Source: Phyllobacterium sp. OV277 (GTDB taxonomy: Bacteria; Pseudomonadota; Alphaproteobacteria; Rhizobiales; Rhizobiaceae). From it: a stretch of 64,000 nt of DNA. Positions within the stretch are counted from its first letter, which is position 1; the number at the start of each line of letters is the position of its first letter. The DNA lies in contig NZ_FNIY01000007.1 in assembly GCF_900104355.1 (NCBI RefSeq), positions 62,001 to 126,000 on the forward strand, written 5' to 3'. The position numbers were made by a program, and so were the translations under genes. Shown piece by piece: positions 45,649 through 54,534 of this stretch. The notes under the pieces were generated by a model, which worked only from the letters and a program-made list of their open reading frames with translations, was not told where the DNA came from and made no database searches.

Positions 45649-46212
45649 TCAAGGCTTCTGTTTCCAATCCTTGAGGCTGGCAAAAGGATTAACAGGCTTT
45701 TCCGTTGCCACATCTTCACCAAAGACAACCTCAATAGGTGCATCCGACACACCCTCCTTGCGAGGGTAAGGATCAATTGCAAGTTCAAAGAACTCTTCTG
45801 CAATCGCTCCGGCATCCAGAGTATCGCCCGAAAATGTCTCAGGTATGTCAGGCCCATCCGCGCTGACAATCAGTTCACCATTCTCATCGAGCGGCAGCCG
45901 TGCCAGCTTGGAATTATCAGGGACAAAGAGCGTATCTATTTCGGCTTCAATAACCGCATCCACGGCTTCCGATGTGACAACGCAGGACTGCACGATTTTC
46001 GCCTTGACGACGCCACGCACACGTATGCCGTCCTTTTTCCACGGAACGATCTGCAGTTCAGCCTTGAAAGAGGTCACATCCTGCAGATCGTGAAAATCAC
46101 GCAGTGCAATCCGCTCGCGCTCATCCGCTTCAATTTTGACTGTCAGCCCCTTCTGCGGCAGTCGCTTGACCGAAACCGGGAAACTCAGTGCACCATCAAG
46201 ATTTCTTGTCAT
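45649..46212 (-). CDS. DUF177/YceD family protein
   Basis: A 187-residue protein of the YceD/DUF177 family, which in other bacteria sits next to rpmF and plsX and is involved in 23S rRNA handling. The conserved CVVTSEAVDAVIEAEIDTLFVP segment matches, although the second cysteine of the usual pair is not evident. rpmF is absent here. The start at 46212 gives the family N-terminus (MTRNLDGALSFPV); a longer frame overlaps the upstream gene. Cotranscribed with the chaperone gene (13-base gap). Confidence 0.85.
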   Translation of the reverse strand: MTRNLDGALSFPVSVKRLPQKGLTVKIEADERERIALRDFHDLQDVTSFKAELQIVPWKKDGIRVRGVVKAKIVQSCVVTSEAVDAVIEAEIDTLFVPDNSKLARLPLDENGELIVSADGPDIPETFSGDTLDAGAIAEEFFELAIDPYPRKEGVSDAPIEVVFGEDVATEKPVNPFASLKDWKQKP

Positions 46213-46225
46213 TTTGCTCCCCTTC

Positions 46226-46786
46226 TCAATTCTGTTGGGCTTCGGCGTCAGCACTGGCATCGGGAAACAGCAAATGCCCGCCAGCAAAGTCGTCATCCGA
46301 TTGTGTTTCCAGATAAAGGGCCGCCTCAACTGTGTATTTGGCCAGTGCCGCCGCTTGTGGCCATTCCTTGCTATCAGGACGGACATTGCGGGCCAGCGCG
46401 GCAGCCAGCGCCGGATAATCATTGGCCTGCAGAGCCTTGTCGTAGGATTCCACACGGCCATAGAACATGCGGGCCAGTTTTTTCATGCGCTTCGGAATGC
46501 CGGAATCACCGATACCAAGTTCGCGCAGGGAATGGTCGACATCCCGGAAGAACTCGTCGGTCACTTCCTGCCCGATCATCTTGAGGGCCGGTGTTCGACC
46601 TTTTATCCGGCGCATGAAAAGAAAAACGTGCAAAGACAGCATTTCATAGCGCCCTAACGGCGAATCCGGCACATCAATGTCAGAATAGAAGTATGGCTGC
46701 CGCGCCGCTGCCACGATCGCATCGTAAAGGGCGGTGGTAACAGCCTCATTTGCTTTGGCCTTACGGCTGAATAAACTGAGAATCAT
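46226..46786 (-). CDS. Ubiquinol-cytochrome c chaperone (CBP3/UQCC1-like)
   Basis: A 186-residue assembly factor for the cytochrome bc1 complex. The family core is YEMLSLHVFLFMRRIKGR, then QEVTDEFFRDVDHSLRELGIGDSGIPKRMKKLARMFYGRVESYD. The start at 46786 (MILSLFSRKAK) is the family N-terminus. Its start is divergent from the BamE-like gene 110 bases away. Confidence 0.9.
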   Translation of the reverse strand: MILSLFSRKAKANEAVTTALYDAIVAAARQPYFYSDIDVPDSPLGRYEMLSLHVFLFMRRIKGRTPALKMIGQEVTDEFFRDVDHSLRELGIGDSGIPKRMKKLARMFYGRVESYDKALQANDYPALAAALARNVRPDSKEWPQAAALAKYTVEAALYLETQSDDDFAGGHLLFPDASADAEAQQN

Positions 46787-46896
46787 ATATGTGCTTTCAC
46801 TTGGGTCAGGCCGCAACACGAGTCGCTGTTGCATCAGACTTCAAGGTGGTTTACCGAAGTTCTGCGGGCAGCGAAAGACTTGCGCCCACTATTGAA

Positions 46897-47418
46897 ATGG
46901 AGATGTCGTTGCTGCAGCGGATTTTCAAGGCCGATCGTTCACGGGAATACCTTCTCGCGGGGACTCTGTTTTTTGTCGTGGGACTTGCCGGCTGTAACAC
47001 CGCCAATCTCAATCCATCAGAAACGTTGTCGGAAGGCTACATTCTCGACGAGAAGGCACTGGAGTTCGTTCCTGTTGGTTCCAGCCGCGAGCAGGTCGTC
47101 CTGTCGCTTGGCAGCCCATCCTCGACAGCAACCTTCGACAACGAAGTTTTCTACTATATCTCGCAGAAGCGCCATCGCAGCGTTGCATTCATGCAGCCGA
47201 AAGTGGTGGATCGTCGCATTCTCGCGGTTTATTTCGATCAGAAGAGCAAGGTCGCCAGCATTTCCAATTATGGTTTGCAGGATGGCAAGGTCTTCGACTT
47301 CATCTCGCGCACCACGCCGACAGGCGGCAAGGATCTTTCATTCCTCGGTCAGTTGCTCGCGGGTGTTGGCAAGGCCCCCGGTACTCTGCCCGGCGCTGGC
47401 CCTGCTCCCGGCCAATAA
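46897..47418 (+). CDS. bamE: BamE/SmpA-like outer-membrane assembly lipoprotein
   Basis: A roughly 173-residue lipoprotein. The N-terminal hydrophobic segment ends in GLAGC, a lipobox; after it comes the SmpA/OmlA domain (KALEFVPVGSSREQVVLSLGSPSSTATFDNEVFYYISQKRH). BamE is part of the BAM complex that inserts outer-membrane proteins such as the porin in this window. The Gly/Pro-rich tail is extra. ATG 46897 or 46903 could be the start. Confidence 0.87.
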   Translation: MEMSLLQRIFKADRSREYLLAGTLFFVVGLAGCNTANLNPSETLSEGYILDEKALEFVPVGSSREQVVLSLGSPSSTATFDNEVFYYISQKRHRSVAFMQPKVVDRRILAVYFDQKSKVASISNYGLQDGKVFDFISRTTPTGGKDLSFLGQLLAGVGKAPGTLPGAGPAPGQ

Positions 47419-47437
47419 TCGTTCAGACGAAAATGCA

Positions 47438-47470
47438 AAAACCCGCGAAATCAGATTTCGCGGGTTTTTC
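47438..47470. terminator. Bidirectional terminator between bamE and hppA
   Basis: AAAACCCGCGAAAT pairs perfectly with ATTTCGCGGGTTTT around a CAG loop, with A and T runs on the two sides. It serves the convergent bamE and hppA transcripts. Confidence 0.93.
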
Positions 47471-47487
47471 TTTGGTCTGATGCCTGA

Positions 47488-49644
47488 TTATCCGTGCGCC
47501 AGCACTGCAAGCAGCAGCAAGGCCACGATATTGGTGATCTTGATGGCCGGATTAACCGCAGGACCGGCCGTATCCTTGTAGGGATCGCCAACCGTATCGC
47601 CTGTTACCGAGGCCTTATGAGCTTCGGAACCCTTCATATGGCGAACGCCATCCTTGTCGACAAAACCGTCTTCGAAGGATTTCTTGGCATTGTCCCAGGC
47701 ACCGCCACCTGATGTCATCGAAATGGCAACAAAAATACCATTGATGATAACACCCAGAAGCGAAGCACCGAGCGCGGCAAACGCCGATGCTTTTGAACCC
47801 GAAATTAGCAGCACGCCGAAATAGACGACGAGCGGCGCCAAAACAGGCAGCAGCGACGGCACAACCATTTCCTTGATGGCCGCACGGGTGAGAATATCCA
47901 CCGCACGGGCATAGTCAGGCCGCTCCGTACCGGCCATGATACCGGGCTTTTCGCGGAACTGTCTGCGCACTTCCTCCACCACGGAACCAGCAGCGCGGCC
48001 AACGGCTGTCATTGCAATACCACCGAAGAGGTAGGGAATGAGTCCACCGAAGATCAGACCGGCAACAACATAAGGATTGGAGAGTTCGAACGATACGGCG
48101 CCCATTCCCTTGAAATAGGAGAAGACCGTCGAGCCATCCTTGTTGGCTTCACTGATGAAGAATTGCAGATCGTTGGAATAGGCCGCAAACAGCACCAGAG
48201 CACCAAGGCCAGCCGAACCAATGGCATAGCCCTTGGTGACGGCTTTTGTCGTATTGCCAACGGCATCCAGCGCATCGGTGGATTTGCGTACTTCCGGATC
48301 AAGTCCAGCCATCTCAGCAATACCACCGGCATTGTCAGTCACAGGACCGAACGCATCAAGCGCAACGATCATGCCGGCAATACCAAGCATGGCCGTTACG
48401 GCGATACCGGTGCCGAAAAGCCCTGCCAACTGGTAAGTCGAGATGATGCCGCCGACAATCACCAGAGCCGGAAGCGCTGTTGATTCAAGCGAAACCGCAA
48501 GACCCTGGATCACATTGGTGCCATGACCGGTCACCGATGCCTGGGCAATCGAATTAACAGGGCGCTTGTTGGTGCCCGTGTAGTATTCAGTGATCACCAC
48601 GATCAATCCCGTCACAACAAGCCCGACAAGGCCGCAGATGAAGAGGTTGGAACCGGTGATCGATTTACCGGCAACTACACCCACCTCACCCCAGCCGATG
48701 GTCATTGATGTGGCAGCAGCAAGACCGGCGATCGACAGCAGGCCCGTTACAATGAGACCCTTGTAGAGAGCGCCCATGATCGAGTTGTTCGCGCCAAGCT
48801 TGACGAAGAACGTACCGGCAATCGAGGTGATGATGCAGGCGCCACAGATCGCCAGCGGATAGAGCATGATATTGCTCAAAACAGGCGTTGCAGCAAAGAA
48901 GATGGCACCCAGAACCATGGTGGCAACAATTGTCACCGCATAGGTTTCGAAAAGGTCGGCAGCCATACCGGCGCAATCGCCGACATTGTCGCCCACATTG
49001 TCGGCGATGGTTGCCGGATTGCGTGGATCATCTTCAGGAATTCCGGCTTCGACCTTGCCGACGAGATCGCCGCCAACGTCAGCACCTTTGGTGAAGATGC
49101 CGCCGCCAAGACGGGCAAAGATTGAGATGAGTGACGCACCGAACCCGAGGGAGACAAGAGCGTCAATGACAACACGGTCCGCAGGCAGATGGCCAAGCGG
49201 GCCGGTCAGAATGTAATAATAAACAGCAACGCCAAGCAGAGCGAGACCGGCGACAAGCATGCCGGTGATCGCGCCTGACTTGAACGCGATTTCAAGACCC
49301 GCCGCCAGACTGCGGGAGGCTGCTTGAGCGGTGCGCACATTGGCACGAACGGAGACGTGCATGCCAATGAAACCGGCAAGACCTGACAGCACGGCGCCGA
49401 TCAGGAAGCCGATCGCTGCGGTTGACGACAAGAGGTACCAGACTGCTAGAAAGACAACGACGCCAACAATGGCGATCGTGGTATACTGACGTGTGAGATA
49501 AGCCTGTGCACCCTCGCGGATAGCACCGGCGATTTCTTGCATGCGCGCATTGCCCTGGTCTGCTGCGAGCACCGATTTGGTGGCCCAAAAAGCATAGACG
49601 ATTGACAGCAAACCGCAGGCGATGACGAGAAACAGTATAGTCAT
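47488..49644 (-). CDS. hppA: K+-independent H+-translocating pyrophosphatase
   Basis: A 718-residue membrane pyrophosphatase with about 16 helices that couples pyrophosphate hydrolysis to proton export. The active-site loops are [54 protein letters not shown] and the C-terminal [27 protein letters not shown] has lysine where K+-dependent enzymes have alanine, so it belongs to the K+-independent class. ATG 49644 follows GAGGGAG. The leader carries alternative stems. Confidence 0.98.
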   Translation of the reverse strand: MTILFLVIACGLLSIVYAFWATKSVLAADQGNARMQEIAGAIREGAQAYLTRQYTTIAIVGVVVFLAVWYLLSSTAAIGFLIGAVLSGLAGFIGMHVSVRANVRTAQAASRSLAAGLEIAFKSGAITGMLVAGLALLGVAVYYYILTGPLGHLPADRVVIDALVSLGFGASLISIFARLGGGIFTKGADVGGDLVGKVEAGIPEDDPRNPATIADNVGDNVGDCAGMAADLFETYAVTIVATMVLGAIFFAATPVLSNIMLYPLAICGACIITSIAGTFFVKLGANNSIMGALYKGLIVTGLLSIAGLAAATSMTIGWGEVGVVAGKSITGSNLFICGLVGLVVTGLIVVITEYYTGTNKRPVNSIAQASVTGHGTNVIQGLAVSLESTALPALVIVGGIISTYQLAGLFGTGIAVTAMLGIAGMIVALDAFGPVTDNAGGIAEMAGLDPEVRKSTDALDAVGNTTKAVTKGYAIGSAGLGALVLFAAYSNDLQFFISEANKDGSTVFSYFKGMGAVSFELSNPYVVAGLIFGGLIPYLFGGIAMTAVGRAAGSVVEEVRRQFREKPGIMAGTERPDYARAVDILTRAAIKEMVVPSLLPVLAPLVVYFGVLLISGSKASAFAALGASLLGVIINGIFVAISMTSGGGAWDNAKKSFEDGFVDKDGVRHMKGSEAHKASVTGDTVGDPYKDTAGPAVNPAIKITNIVALLLLAVLAHG

Positions 49645-49654
49645 GCCACTCCCT

Positions 49655-49740
49655 CAGATTTTGACCCGAAAAATACCCCTCCCCGGATCAGGTTCGGTAC
49701 GGCACACAAAATCTGCCAGGCCGGCAGAAACGCGACCGTA
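49655..49740 (-). promoter_or_regulatory. Leader of hppA with mutually exclusive stems
   Basis: On the minus transcript, the segment at 49707-49715 can pair over 9 bp with 49655-49663, which directly precedes the hppA ribosome-binding site. The same segment overlaps the arm of another hairpin, TCTGCC/GGCAGA at 49712-49728, itself enclosed by TACGG/CCGTA (49698/49740). Only one can form, as in a switch. It does not match a riboswitch class I know. Confidence 0.4.
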
Positions 49741-49869
49741 TGCACTAGGAGTAGCCAAGCCCATGCGAAAAGGTCAAGGCCTTTCGCTGAGGCGGCTTAG
49801 GGTTGATACCATTAATCTGATTGAGCGTGTTTGAAGGGTTTTGACGTGCGCGCTGCAGGGCTCATAATA

Positions 49870-50192
49870 CGTGGTTCAACAAGCTCACCATGAGGAGAGA
49901 TGGGTGGATGCAACGCTTGTCGCAAACGTTGCCGTGCAAAGGGAGCAGAACTTGACTCCCCCCGACACCTCATCCATCTCCGTCATCCTCGGGCTTGACC
50001 CGAGGACCCACGGCTGATGAGATCTAACTCACCTGAATATTTCGCACTTTTGATTATGGGTCCTCGGGTCAAGCCCGAGGATGACGGAGATGGGTGTGGG
50101 TTGAGGAGTCAAGTTCTGCTCCCTTTGCACGGCAACCTTTGCGACAAGCGTTGCATCCCCATTCTCCCTCATGGTTGTTATATCGAACCACG
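49870..50192. repeat. Family A palindromic element, copy 2, with a nested palindrome
   Basis: Imperfect terminal inverted repeats of about 90 bp: the outer 40 bp match family A loosely (CGTGGTTCAACAAGCTCACC at left), and the inner 50 bp (GGATGCAACGCTTGTCGCAA and on to AGTCAAGTTC-type sequence) are nearly identical in both arms. The centre is occupied by a different palindrome at 49974-50093. It lies between nusB and hppA. Confidence 0.88.
49974..50093. repeat. Palindrome CCTCGGGCTTGACCCGAGG (family C), nested
   Basis: Perfect 37-bp inverted repeats (49974-50010 and 50057-50093) containing TCATCCTCGGGCTTGACCCG, separated by 46 bases. This palindrome type is common between genes in alphaproteobacterial genomes. 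Here it occupies the middle of the family A copy, suggesting insertion of one element into another. Confidence 0.9.
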
Positions 50193-50235
50193 AAACACTA
50201 GAAATGCAATCACCAGCTAAATTGGCTGCTTAAGC

Positions 50236-50742
50236 TCAGCCGCGCGGGCTTTTCGCGCCCCGGCTTTCACCGCGAAGCTCGAAAGCCAGACGATCAAGCA
50301 CAGCATTCACCAGTTTTGGCTCTTCTTCCGTATAGAAAGCCTTCGCGATATCGATATATTCGGAAACGATAACGGCTGTCGGCACATCCGGGCGATTTCT
50401 CAATTCCCAGATTCCGGCGCGTAAAATCGCCCGCAGCGTTGAATCGAGCCGCGACAATGGCCAATCCTCCGTCAAAGCCTGACGGATCATCGGATCAAGC
50501 GAAGTCTGCTCAGAAACCACGCCCGCAACAATGGCGCGAAACCACTGGGGATCAGCATCAAGATACTGGTTTCCATCGACTTCCTTGCCGAGGCGGTGTG
50601 CTTCGTACTCTGCAACAACCTCGATAACGCCGGTACCGGCAACATCCATCTGATACAGCGCCTGTACAGCGGCCAGGCGCGCGACGCCGCGCTTATTAGC
50701 GGGTTTTACAGCGGGACTTTCCCCATCTTTGGAAGAAGGCAT
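50236..50742 (-). CDS. nusB: Transcription antitermination factor NusB
   Basis: A 168-residue RNA-binding factor that works with NusE in rRNA antitermination. The Arg-rich start of the fold is [20 protein letters not shown], and [54 protein letters not shown] is the conserved C-terminal half. ATG 50742, 4 bases after the ribH stop, is preferred over an overlapping TTG. Last gene of the riboflavin operon; thiL, which follows nusB in E. coli, is absent. Confidence 0.97.
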   Translation of the reverse strand: MPSSKDGESPAVKPANKRGVARLAAVQALYQMDVAGTGVIEVVAEYEAHRLGKEVDGNQYLDADPQWFRAIVAGVVSEQTSLDPMIRQALTEDWPLSRLDSTLRAILRAGIWELRNRPDVPTAVIVSEYIDIAKAFYTEEEPKLVNAVLDRLAFELRGESRGAKSPRG

Positions 50743-50746
50743 CCGG

Positions 50747-51208
50747 TCAGGCTCCAAGCTTTTCCTTGAGGGCGATCATAGTCAGTGCAGCGCGCGCTGC
50801 AAAGCCACCCTTGTCCTTGTCCTCGCGGCGGGCCCGGGCCCATGCCTGCTCCTCATTCTCGACGGTGAGAATGCCATTGCCAATGGCAATGCTTTCATCA
50901 ACCGCGAGTTCCATCAGAGCGCGGCAGGATTCATTGGCGACGATATCAAAATGATAGGTTTCGCCGCGAATAACCGTGCCAAGTGCCACGAAGCCATCAT
51001 ATTCCGTTCCGCCGTCTTCCGCTGCATCCAATGCAAAGGAAATGGCCGCAGGAACTTCAAGCGCACCGGGAACAGTCACAACGTCATAGGTTGCCTTGCC
51101 TTCATCAAGCGCCAGCTTGGCACCATTCAGCAGCGCATCCGACAAATCGTCATAGAATCGCGCTTCCACGATCAACAGATGTGGCGCATGCGCCTTTTTT
51201 TTGGACAT
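50747..51208 (-). CDS. ribH: 6,7-dimethyl-8-ribityllumazine synthase
   Basis: Penultimate step of riboflavin synthesis. 153 residues. Signature segments are [35 protein letters not shown], and [22 protein letters not shown] with the catalytic histidine. Full length; two stops and starts join it to nusB. Confidence 0.97.
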   Translation of the reverse strand: MSKKKAHAPHLLIVEARFYDDLSDALLNGAKLALDEGKATYDVVTVPGALEVPAAISFALDAAEDGGTEYDGFVALGTVIRGETYHFDIVANESCRALMELAVDESIAIGNGILTVENEEQAWARARREDKDKGGFAARAALTMIALKEKLGA

Positions 51209-51265
51209 GGAAAACTCCGGAACTCAAATGGGGTTGGCGAAGCCGCTTCGCCTTTGAGTGTGGTC

Positions 51266-51880
51266 CTAGGCTGATTTCGGATATTCTGCAAGCCGTGCAG
51301 CGTATCTCGCCATCTGATCAATCTCGATATTCACCCTGTCACCGGCCTTGCGGTCGCCCCAGGTTGTGACTTCAAGCGAGTGGCGGATCAACAGGACATC
51401 GAACTCGTTGCCATTAACGGCGTTGACTGTCAGCGACGTACCGTCGAGTGCAACGGAACCTTTCGGAGCGATAAACCGCGCCAATTCCTCCGGAACCCGC
51501 AGCGTGAAGCGGACGGCATCGCCCTCTTCCTCACGCTTGATCAGTTCCGCCATGGCATCGATATGGCCGGAGACAAGGTGGCCGCCCATTTCGTCGCCAA
51601 GCTTCAGCGAGCGCTCAAGATTGATACGCGTGCCATTCTTCCAGTTGGCAATGCTGGTCAGGCGCAACGCCTCTTCCCAAGCCTCCACCTCGAACCAACG
51701 GGCATTCGATCCCTTTTCGGGCAGTGTCACGACGGTCAGGCACACGCCCGAACAGGAAATGGAAGCACCAATCTCGATCGTTTCTGGGTCGTAATTTGTT
51801 TCCACGCGCAAAAGCACGCCTTCGTTGAGTGGCTTTACCTGACCGACCTTGCCGATATCCGTTACAATTCCCGTGAACAT
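51266..51880 (-). CDS. ribE: Riboflavin synthase, alpha subunit
   Basis: Dismutates two lumazine molecules into riboflavin. 204 residues with the two lumazine-binding repeats: MFTGIVTDIGKVGQV in the first, and LGDEMGGHLVSGHID then FIAPKGSVALDGTSLTVNAV in the second. Start at ATG 51880, 10 bases after ribD. The 57-base gap before ribH is larger than others in the operon. Confidence 0.97.
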   Translation of the reverse strand: MFTGIVTDIGKVGQVKPLNEGVLLRVETNYDPETIEIGASISCSGVCLTVVTLPEKGSNARWFEVEAWEEALRLTSIANWKNGTRINLERSLKLGDEMGGHLVSGHIDAMAELIKREEEGDAVRFTLRVPEELARFIAPKGSVALDGTSLTVNAVNGNEFDVLLIRHSLEVTTWGDRKAGDRVNIEIDQMARYAARLAEYPKSA

Positions 51881-51889
51881 GCTGTTTCC

Positions 51890-52999
51890 TCAGATGGGTC
51901 TTATATATTCGCGGTAATGATCATCACCAAAACGATCATCGCGCGACAATGTGAAGTCACGAGCGATATGGGAAGAAAGTTCCGGTACTGCAAGACCGCC
52001 CTCTGATCCGATTGCCAGCGGTCCCTCGAAAAGCGCTATGCGATCCACCAGACCGTCCTGCAATAGCGCCGAAGCCACCGACGCGCCGCCCTCGACCATC
52101 AGTGTGGCAATACCCTGTGCGGCAAGGTCATCCAGCAGTTCCGGCAAAGCCGTTGCACCGCAATCGGTTTCCGTAGCGAGCATGCGGCAACCGGCAGCGA
52201 CGAGTGCTTGCCGTTTTGCCGGATTGGCCTGTGCATTGGCGGCGATCCACAGGGGAACACTGCCCGCGCTTTGCACCAGCTTGCTATCCACCGGCAAGCG
52301 CAACTGGCTGTCGAGCACAATGCGCACCGGCGAACGGTTCTCGAGGCCCGGCAAACGGCAGGTCAAAATGGGATCATCGGCAAGTGCCGTGCCGATACCA
52401 ACCAGAATGGCATCGGATTCAGCCCGCATCAGATGCACCTGCGCCCGCGCAACGGGACCGGTGATGGCAATCTGCCCGGTGCCATGTCTGCCGATAAACC
52501 CATCAGCGGAAAGTGCAAGTTTCAGAGTCACTTCCGGGCGTTTTTTCGAAGATCGAATCAAGTATCCGGCGAGATAGTCAGCGGCCTCACTGGCCATGAC
52601 GCCGGTGATAACTTCGACGCCCGCATTGCGCAGAATAGCATATCCCTTGCCCGCCACCCGGTCATCAGGATCATTGGCGGCGGAGACCACCCGGGTTACG
52701 CCTGATGTCACCAGCGCATCGGCGCAAGGCGGGGTTTTGCCGTGATGGGCGCATGGCTCAAGCGTCACATAGGCGGTTGCGCCTCTCGCTTTGTCGCCCG
52801 CTTCAGCCAGCGCCTGCGTTTCCGCATGCGGCCGCCCGCCAATAGCTGTGACGCCGCGCCCGACAATAACGCCGTCCTTATCGACAATCAGCGTTGCAAC
52901 GGACGGGTTTGTGCCTGTCAGCCCCTGATGGCTGCGAGACAGACGAATGGCCGCAGCCATGTAGCGCCGGTCAAGCGCACTCTGCTCCGATGGGTTCAT
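51890..52999 (-). CDS. ribD: Bifunctional pyrimidine deaminase/reductase RibD
   Basis: Two steps of riboflavin synthesis. 369 residues. The N-terminal deaminase has the zinc motif HAETQAL and PCAHHGKTPPC; the C-terminal reductase begins around residue 150 (RPEVTLKLALSADGFIG) with VEGGASVASALL near the end. ATG 52999 is used; a GTG at 53008 overlapping the nrdR stop as GTGA is also possible. Confidence 0.96.
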   Translation of the reverse strand: MNPSEQSALDRRYMAAAIRLSRSHQGLTGTNPSVATLIVDKDGVIVGRGVTAIGGRPHAETQALAEAGDKARGATAYVTLEPCAHHGKTPPCADALVTSGVTRVVSAANDPDDRVAGKGYAILRNAGVEVITGVMASEAADYLAGYLIRSSKKRPEVTLKLALSADGFIGRHGTGQIAITGPVARAQVHLMRAESDAILVGIGTALADDPILTCRLPGLENRSPVRIVLDSQLRLPVDSKLVQSAGSVPLWIAANAQANPAKRQALVAAGCRMLATETDCGATALPELLDDLAAQGIATLMVEGGASVASALLQDGLVDRIALFEGPLAIGSEGGLAVPELSSHIARDFTLSRDDRFGDDHYREYIRPI

Positions 53000-53004
53000 G
53001 GGGT

Positions 53005-53487
53005 TCACTCATCCTCGACCGGATCGGACGCCACGTCACCGGCGGTGATTTCATCGATTACATTGTGGAAATCCTTGGCCTCGCGGAAATTACGGTAAAC
53101 CGAAGCGAAGCGGATATAGGCGATATCATCGATGCCTTTCAGCGCATCCATGACGAGCCTGCCGATTTCATCGGAGCTGACCTCCGGCTCGCCTGAGCTT
53201 TCCAGCTGACGGACAATGCCCGATACCGCACGCTCGACGCGCTCCGGGTCAACCTGCCGCTTGCGCAGCGCCACTTCCACCGAACGCATCAGCTTGTCGC
53301 GATCAAAGGCCACCTTGCGGCCACTCTTTTTCACCACGCTCAAATCACGCAGTTGGACGCGCTCAAAGGTGGTAAAACGCCCGCCACATACGGTACAGAT
53401 GCGCCGTCTGCGGATCACCGCCCCATCTTCAGCTGGGCGGGAATCTTTCACCTGAGTATCCTCAGACTGGCAATAGGGACAACGCAT
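53005..53487 (-). CDS. nrdR: Transcriptional repressor NrdR
   Basis: ATP/dATP-sensing repressor of ribonucleotide reductase genes. 160 residues. The zinc ribbon ligands are Cys3, Cys6, Cys31 and Cys34 (MRCPYC ... [14 protein letters not shown]), followed by the ATP-cone domain ([24 protein letters not shown]). ATG 53487 is the family start. Typical order upstream of ribD. Its own promoter region holds repeat elements. Confidence 0.97.
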   Translation of the reverse strand: MRCPYCQSEDTQVKDSRPAEDGAVIRRRRICTVCGGRFTTFERVQLRDLSVVKKSGRKVAFDRDKLMRSVEVALRKRQVDPERVERAVSGIVRQLESSGEPEVSSDEIGRLVMDALKGIDDIAYIRFASVYRNFREAKDFHNVIDEITAGDVASDPVEDE

Positions 53488-53660
53488 CGTTTGGCTTTCC
53501 GGAGATGATTCTGAAATCGTTAGGGAAGATAGTGTCTTTCGGTACGATATAAAAGCACCCTCACCGCGACGATGTGTCAAAGGAACGGCCAAGTTTTGCC
53601 ATCGCGACATAGTGGATCGAGGTAATTGATCCAAATTCGGAGGGTTGCGGGTATTTCACC

Positions 53661-53699
53661 CCCCTCTGTCCTGTCGAGATGTCCGACAGGACAGAGGGG
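53661..53699. repeat. Family B palindrome, short derivative
   Basis: CCCCTCTGTCCTGTCG and its exact reverse complement (16 bp each) around AGATGTC. It has the ends of the larger element at 54297-54462 but not its middle, as expected for an internal deletion. Confidence 0.88.
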
Positions 53700-53738
53700 A
53701 GTAAAACTTGGCATAAAACCGTCGTGCGCGGTTCTAGG

Positions 53739-53863
53739 GTTCGTGGTTCGACATAACAACCATGAGGAAGAGCGTGGATGCAAGGCTAGTCGCCGAATCC
53801 GCAGAACTTGGCTCCCTGCCACTCACCACTCTCCCTCATGGTGAGCTTGTCGAACCACGAACC
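53739..53863. repeat. Family A palindromic element, copy 3
   Basis: About 125 bp. The right arm is a canonical family A end (CTCCCTCATGGTGAGCTTGT and on to GAACC). The left arm has diverged (ACATAACAACCATGAGGAAG), so the repeats are imperfect in this copy. It lies 22 bases past the VOC gene stop. Confidence 0.88.
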
Positions 53864-53885
53864 ATTGTTGATGCAACGATAACCG

Positions 53886-54254
53886 CTAAACTCGCCACGG
53901 CGGATCGAGGCGATTACTGCCAGCGAAATAGAGAATAATCCTGTTCCCGGCAGGATCAAAAAGCTCCGCCTCACGCCAAAGCCATTTCTTATCTTCCGGG
54001 TCAGACGTGAAAACAAAGCCCGCTGCTTTAAGCTGCTCCACCCGCTCATCGAGATTATCGAGTTCGAAATAAACAGTCGTTCCACTGCCGGGCGTTGCAC
54101 CTTGATGAATGGAGAACGTGCTGCCGCCATCAGAGCAGAGAAACCGGATATAGCGCGGACGGGAATCGACGATGGGAATGAGACCGAGAGCGCAATAAAA
54201 ATCCCAAGTTTTGTCCAGATCTGGAGCAGTTAGCGTCACCTGATTCAATCGCAT
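53886..54254 (-). CDS. VOC-family (glyoxalase-like) protein
   Basis: A 122-residue single-domain vicinal-oxygen-chelate protein. Visible segments are NQVTLTAPDLDKTWDFYCALGLIPIVDSRPRYIRFLCSDGGSTFSI and WLWREAELFDPAGNRIILYFAG. The family includes glyoxalases, dioxygenases and resistance proteins, and the activity here is unknown; a metal triad is not clear. The gene sits between two palindromic elements. ATG 54254 is the family start. Confidence 0.87.
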   Translation of the reverse strand: MRLNQVTLTAPDLDKTWDFYCALGLIPIVDSRPRYIRFLCSDGGSTFSIHQGATPGSGTTVYFELDNLDERVEQLKAAGFVFTSDPEDKKWLWREAELFDPAGNRIILYFAGSNRLDPPWRV

Positions 54255-54296
54255 TATAGTCTCGCAGTTTATATTCAGATCTGCGCAATGTAGCCG

Positions 54297-54462
54297 TTTC
54301 ACCCCCCTCTGTCCTGTCGGACATCTCCCCCACAAGGGGGGAGATCAGCTGCACTGCCGCCTTTGCACAATCTGAAACTTTTCCTGTTGTGCAAAGGCGT
54401 TGATGTCAATGTGATCTCCCCCCTTGTGGGGGAGATGTCCGACAGGACAGAGGGGGGTGAAA
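54297..54462. repeat. Family B palindromic element, full copy
   Basis: Perfect 51-bp terminal inverted repeats (54297-54347 and 54412-54462) built around CTCTGTCCTGTCGGACATCT and CTCCCCCACAAGGGGGG. The 64-base centre holds a second perfect 12-bp palindrome, GCCTTTGCACAA/TTGTGCAAAGGC. It fills the gap between the VOC gene and the glyA terminator. Confidence 0.93.
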
Positions 54463-54488
54463 ACGCAACCATTTGACACCCCCAAATA

Positions 54489-54518
54489 AAAATGGCGGCG
54501 CTCGCGCACCGCCATTTT
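54489..54518 (-). terminator. Terminator of glyA
   Basis: AAAATGGCGG pairs with CCGCCATTTT around a 10-base loop; on the minus strand it runs into a T-rich tract. It starts 17 bases after the glyA stop. Confidence 0.88.
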
Positions 54519-54534
54519 ATAAATCACCCCGGAT

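Noticed and set aside
49645-49760. TPP riboswitch upstream of hppA
   Set aside because: Only the CTGATCCGG string matches; the CUGAGA box and the downstream CCAGCG-type segment are absent and hppA is not a thiamine gene.
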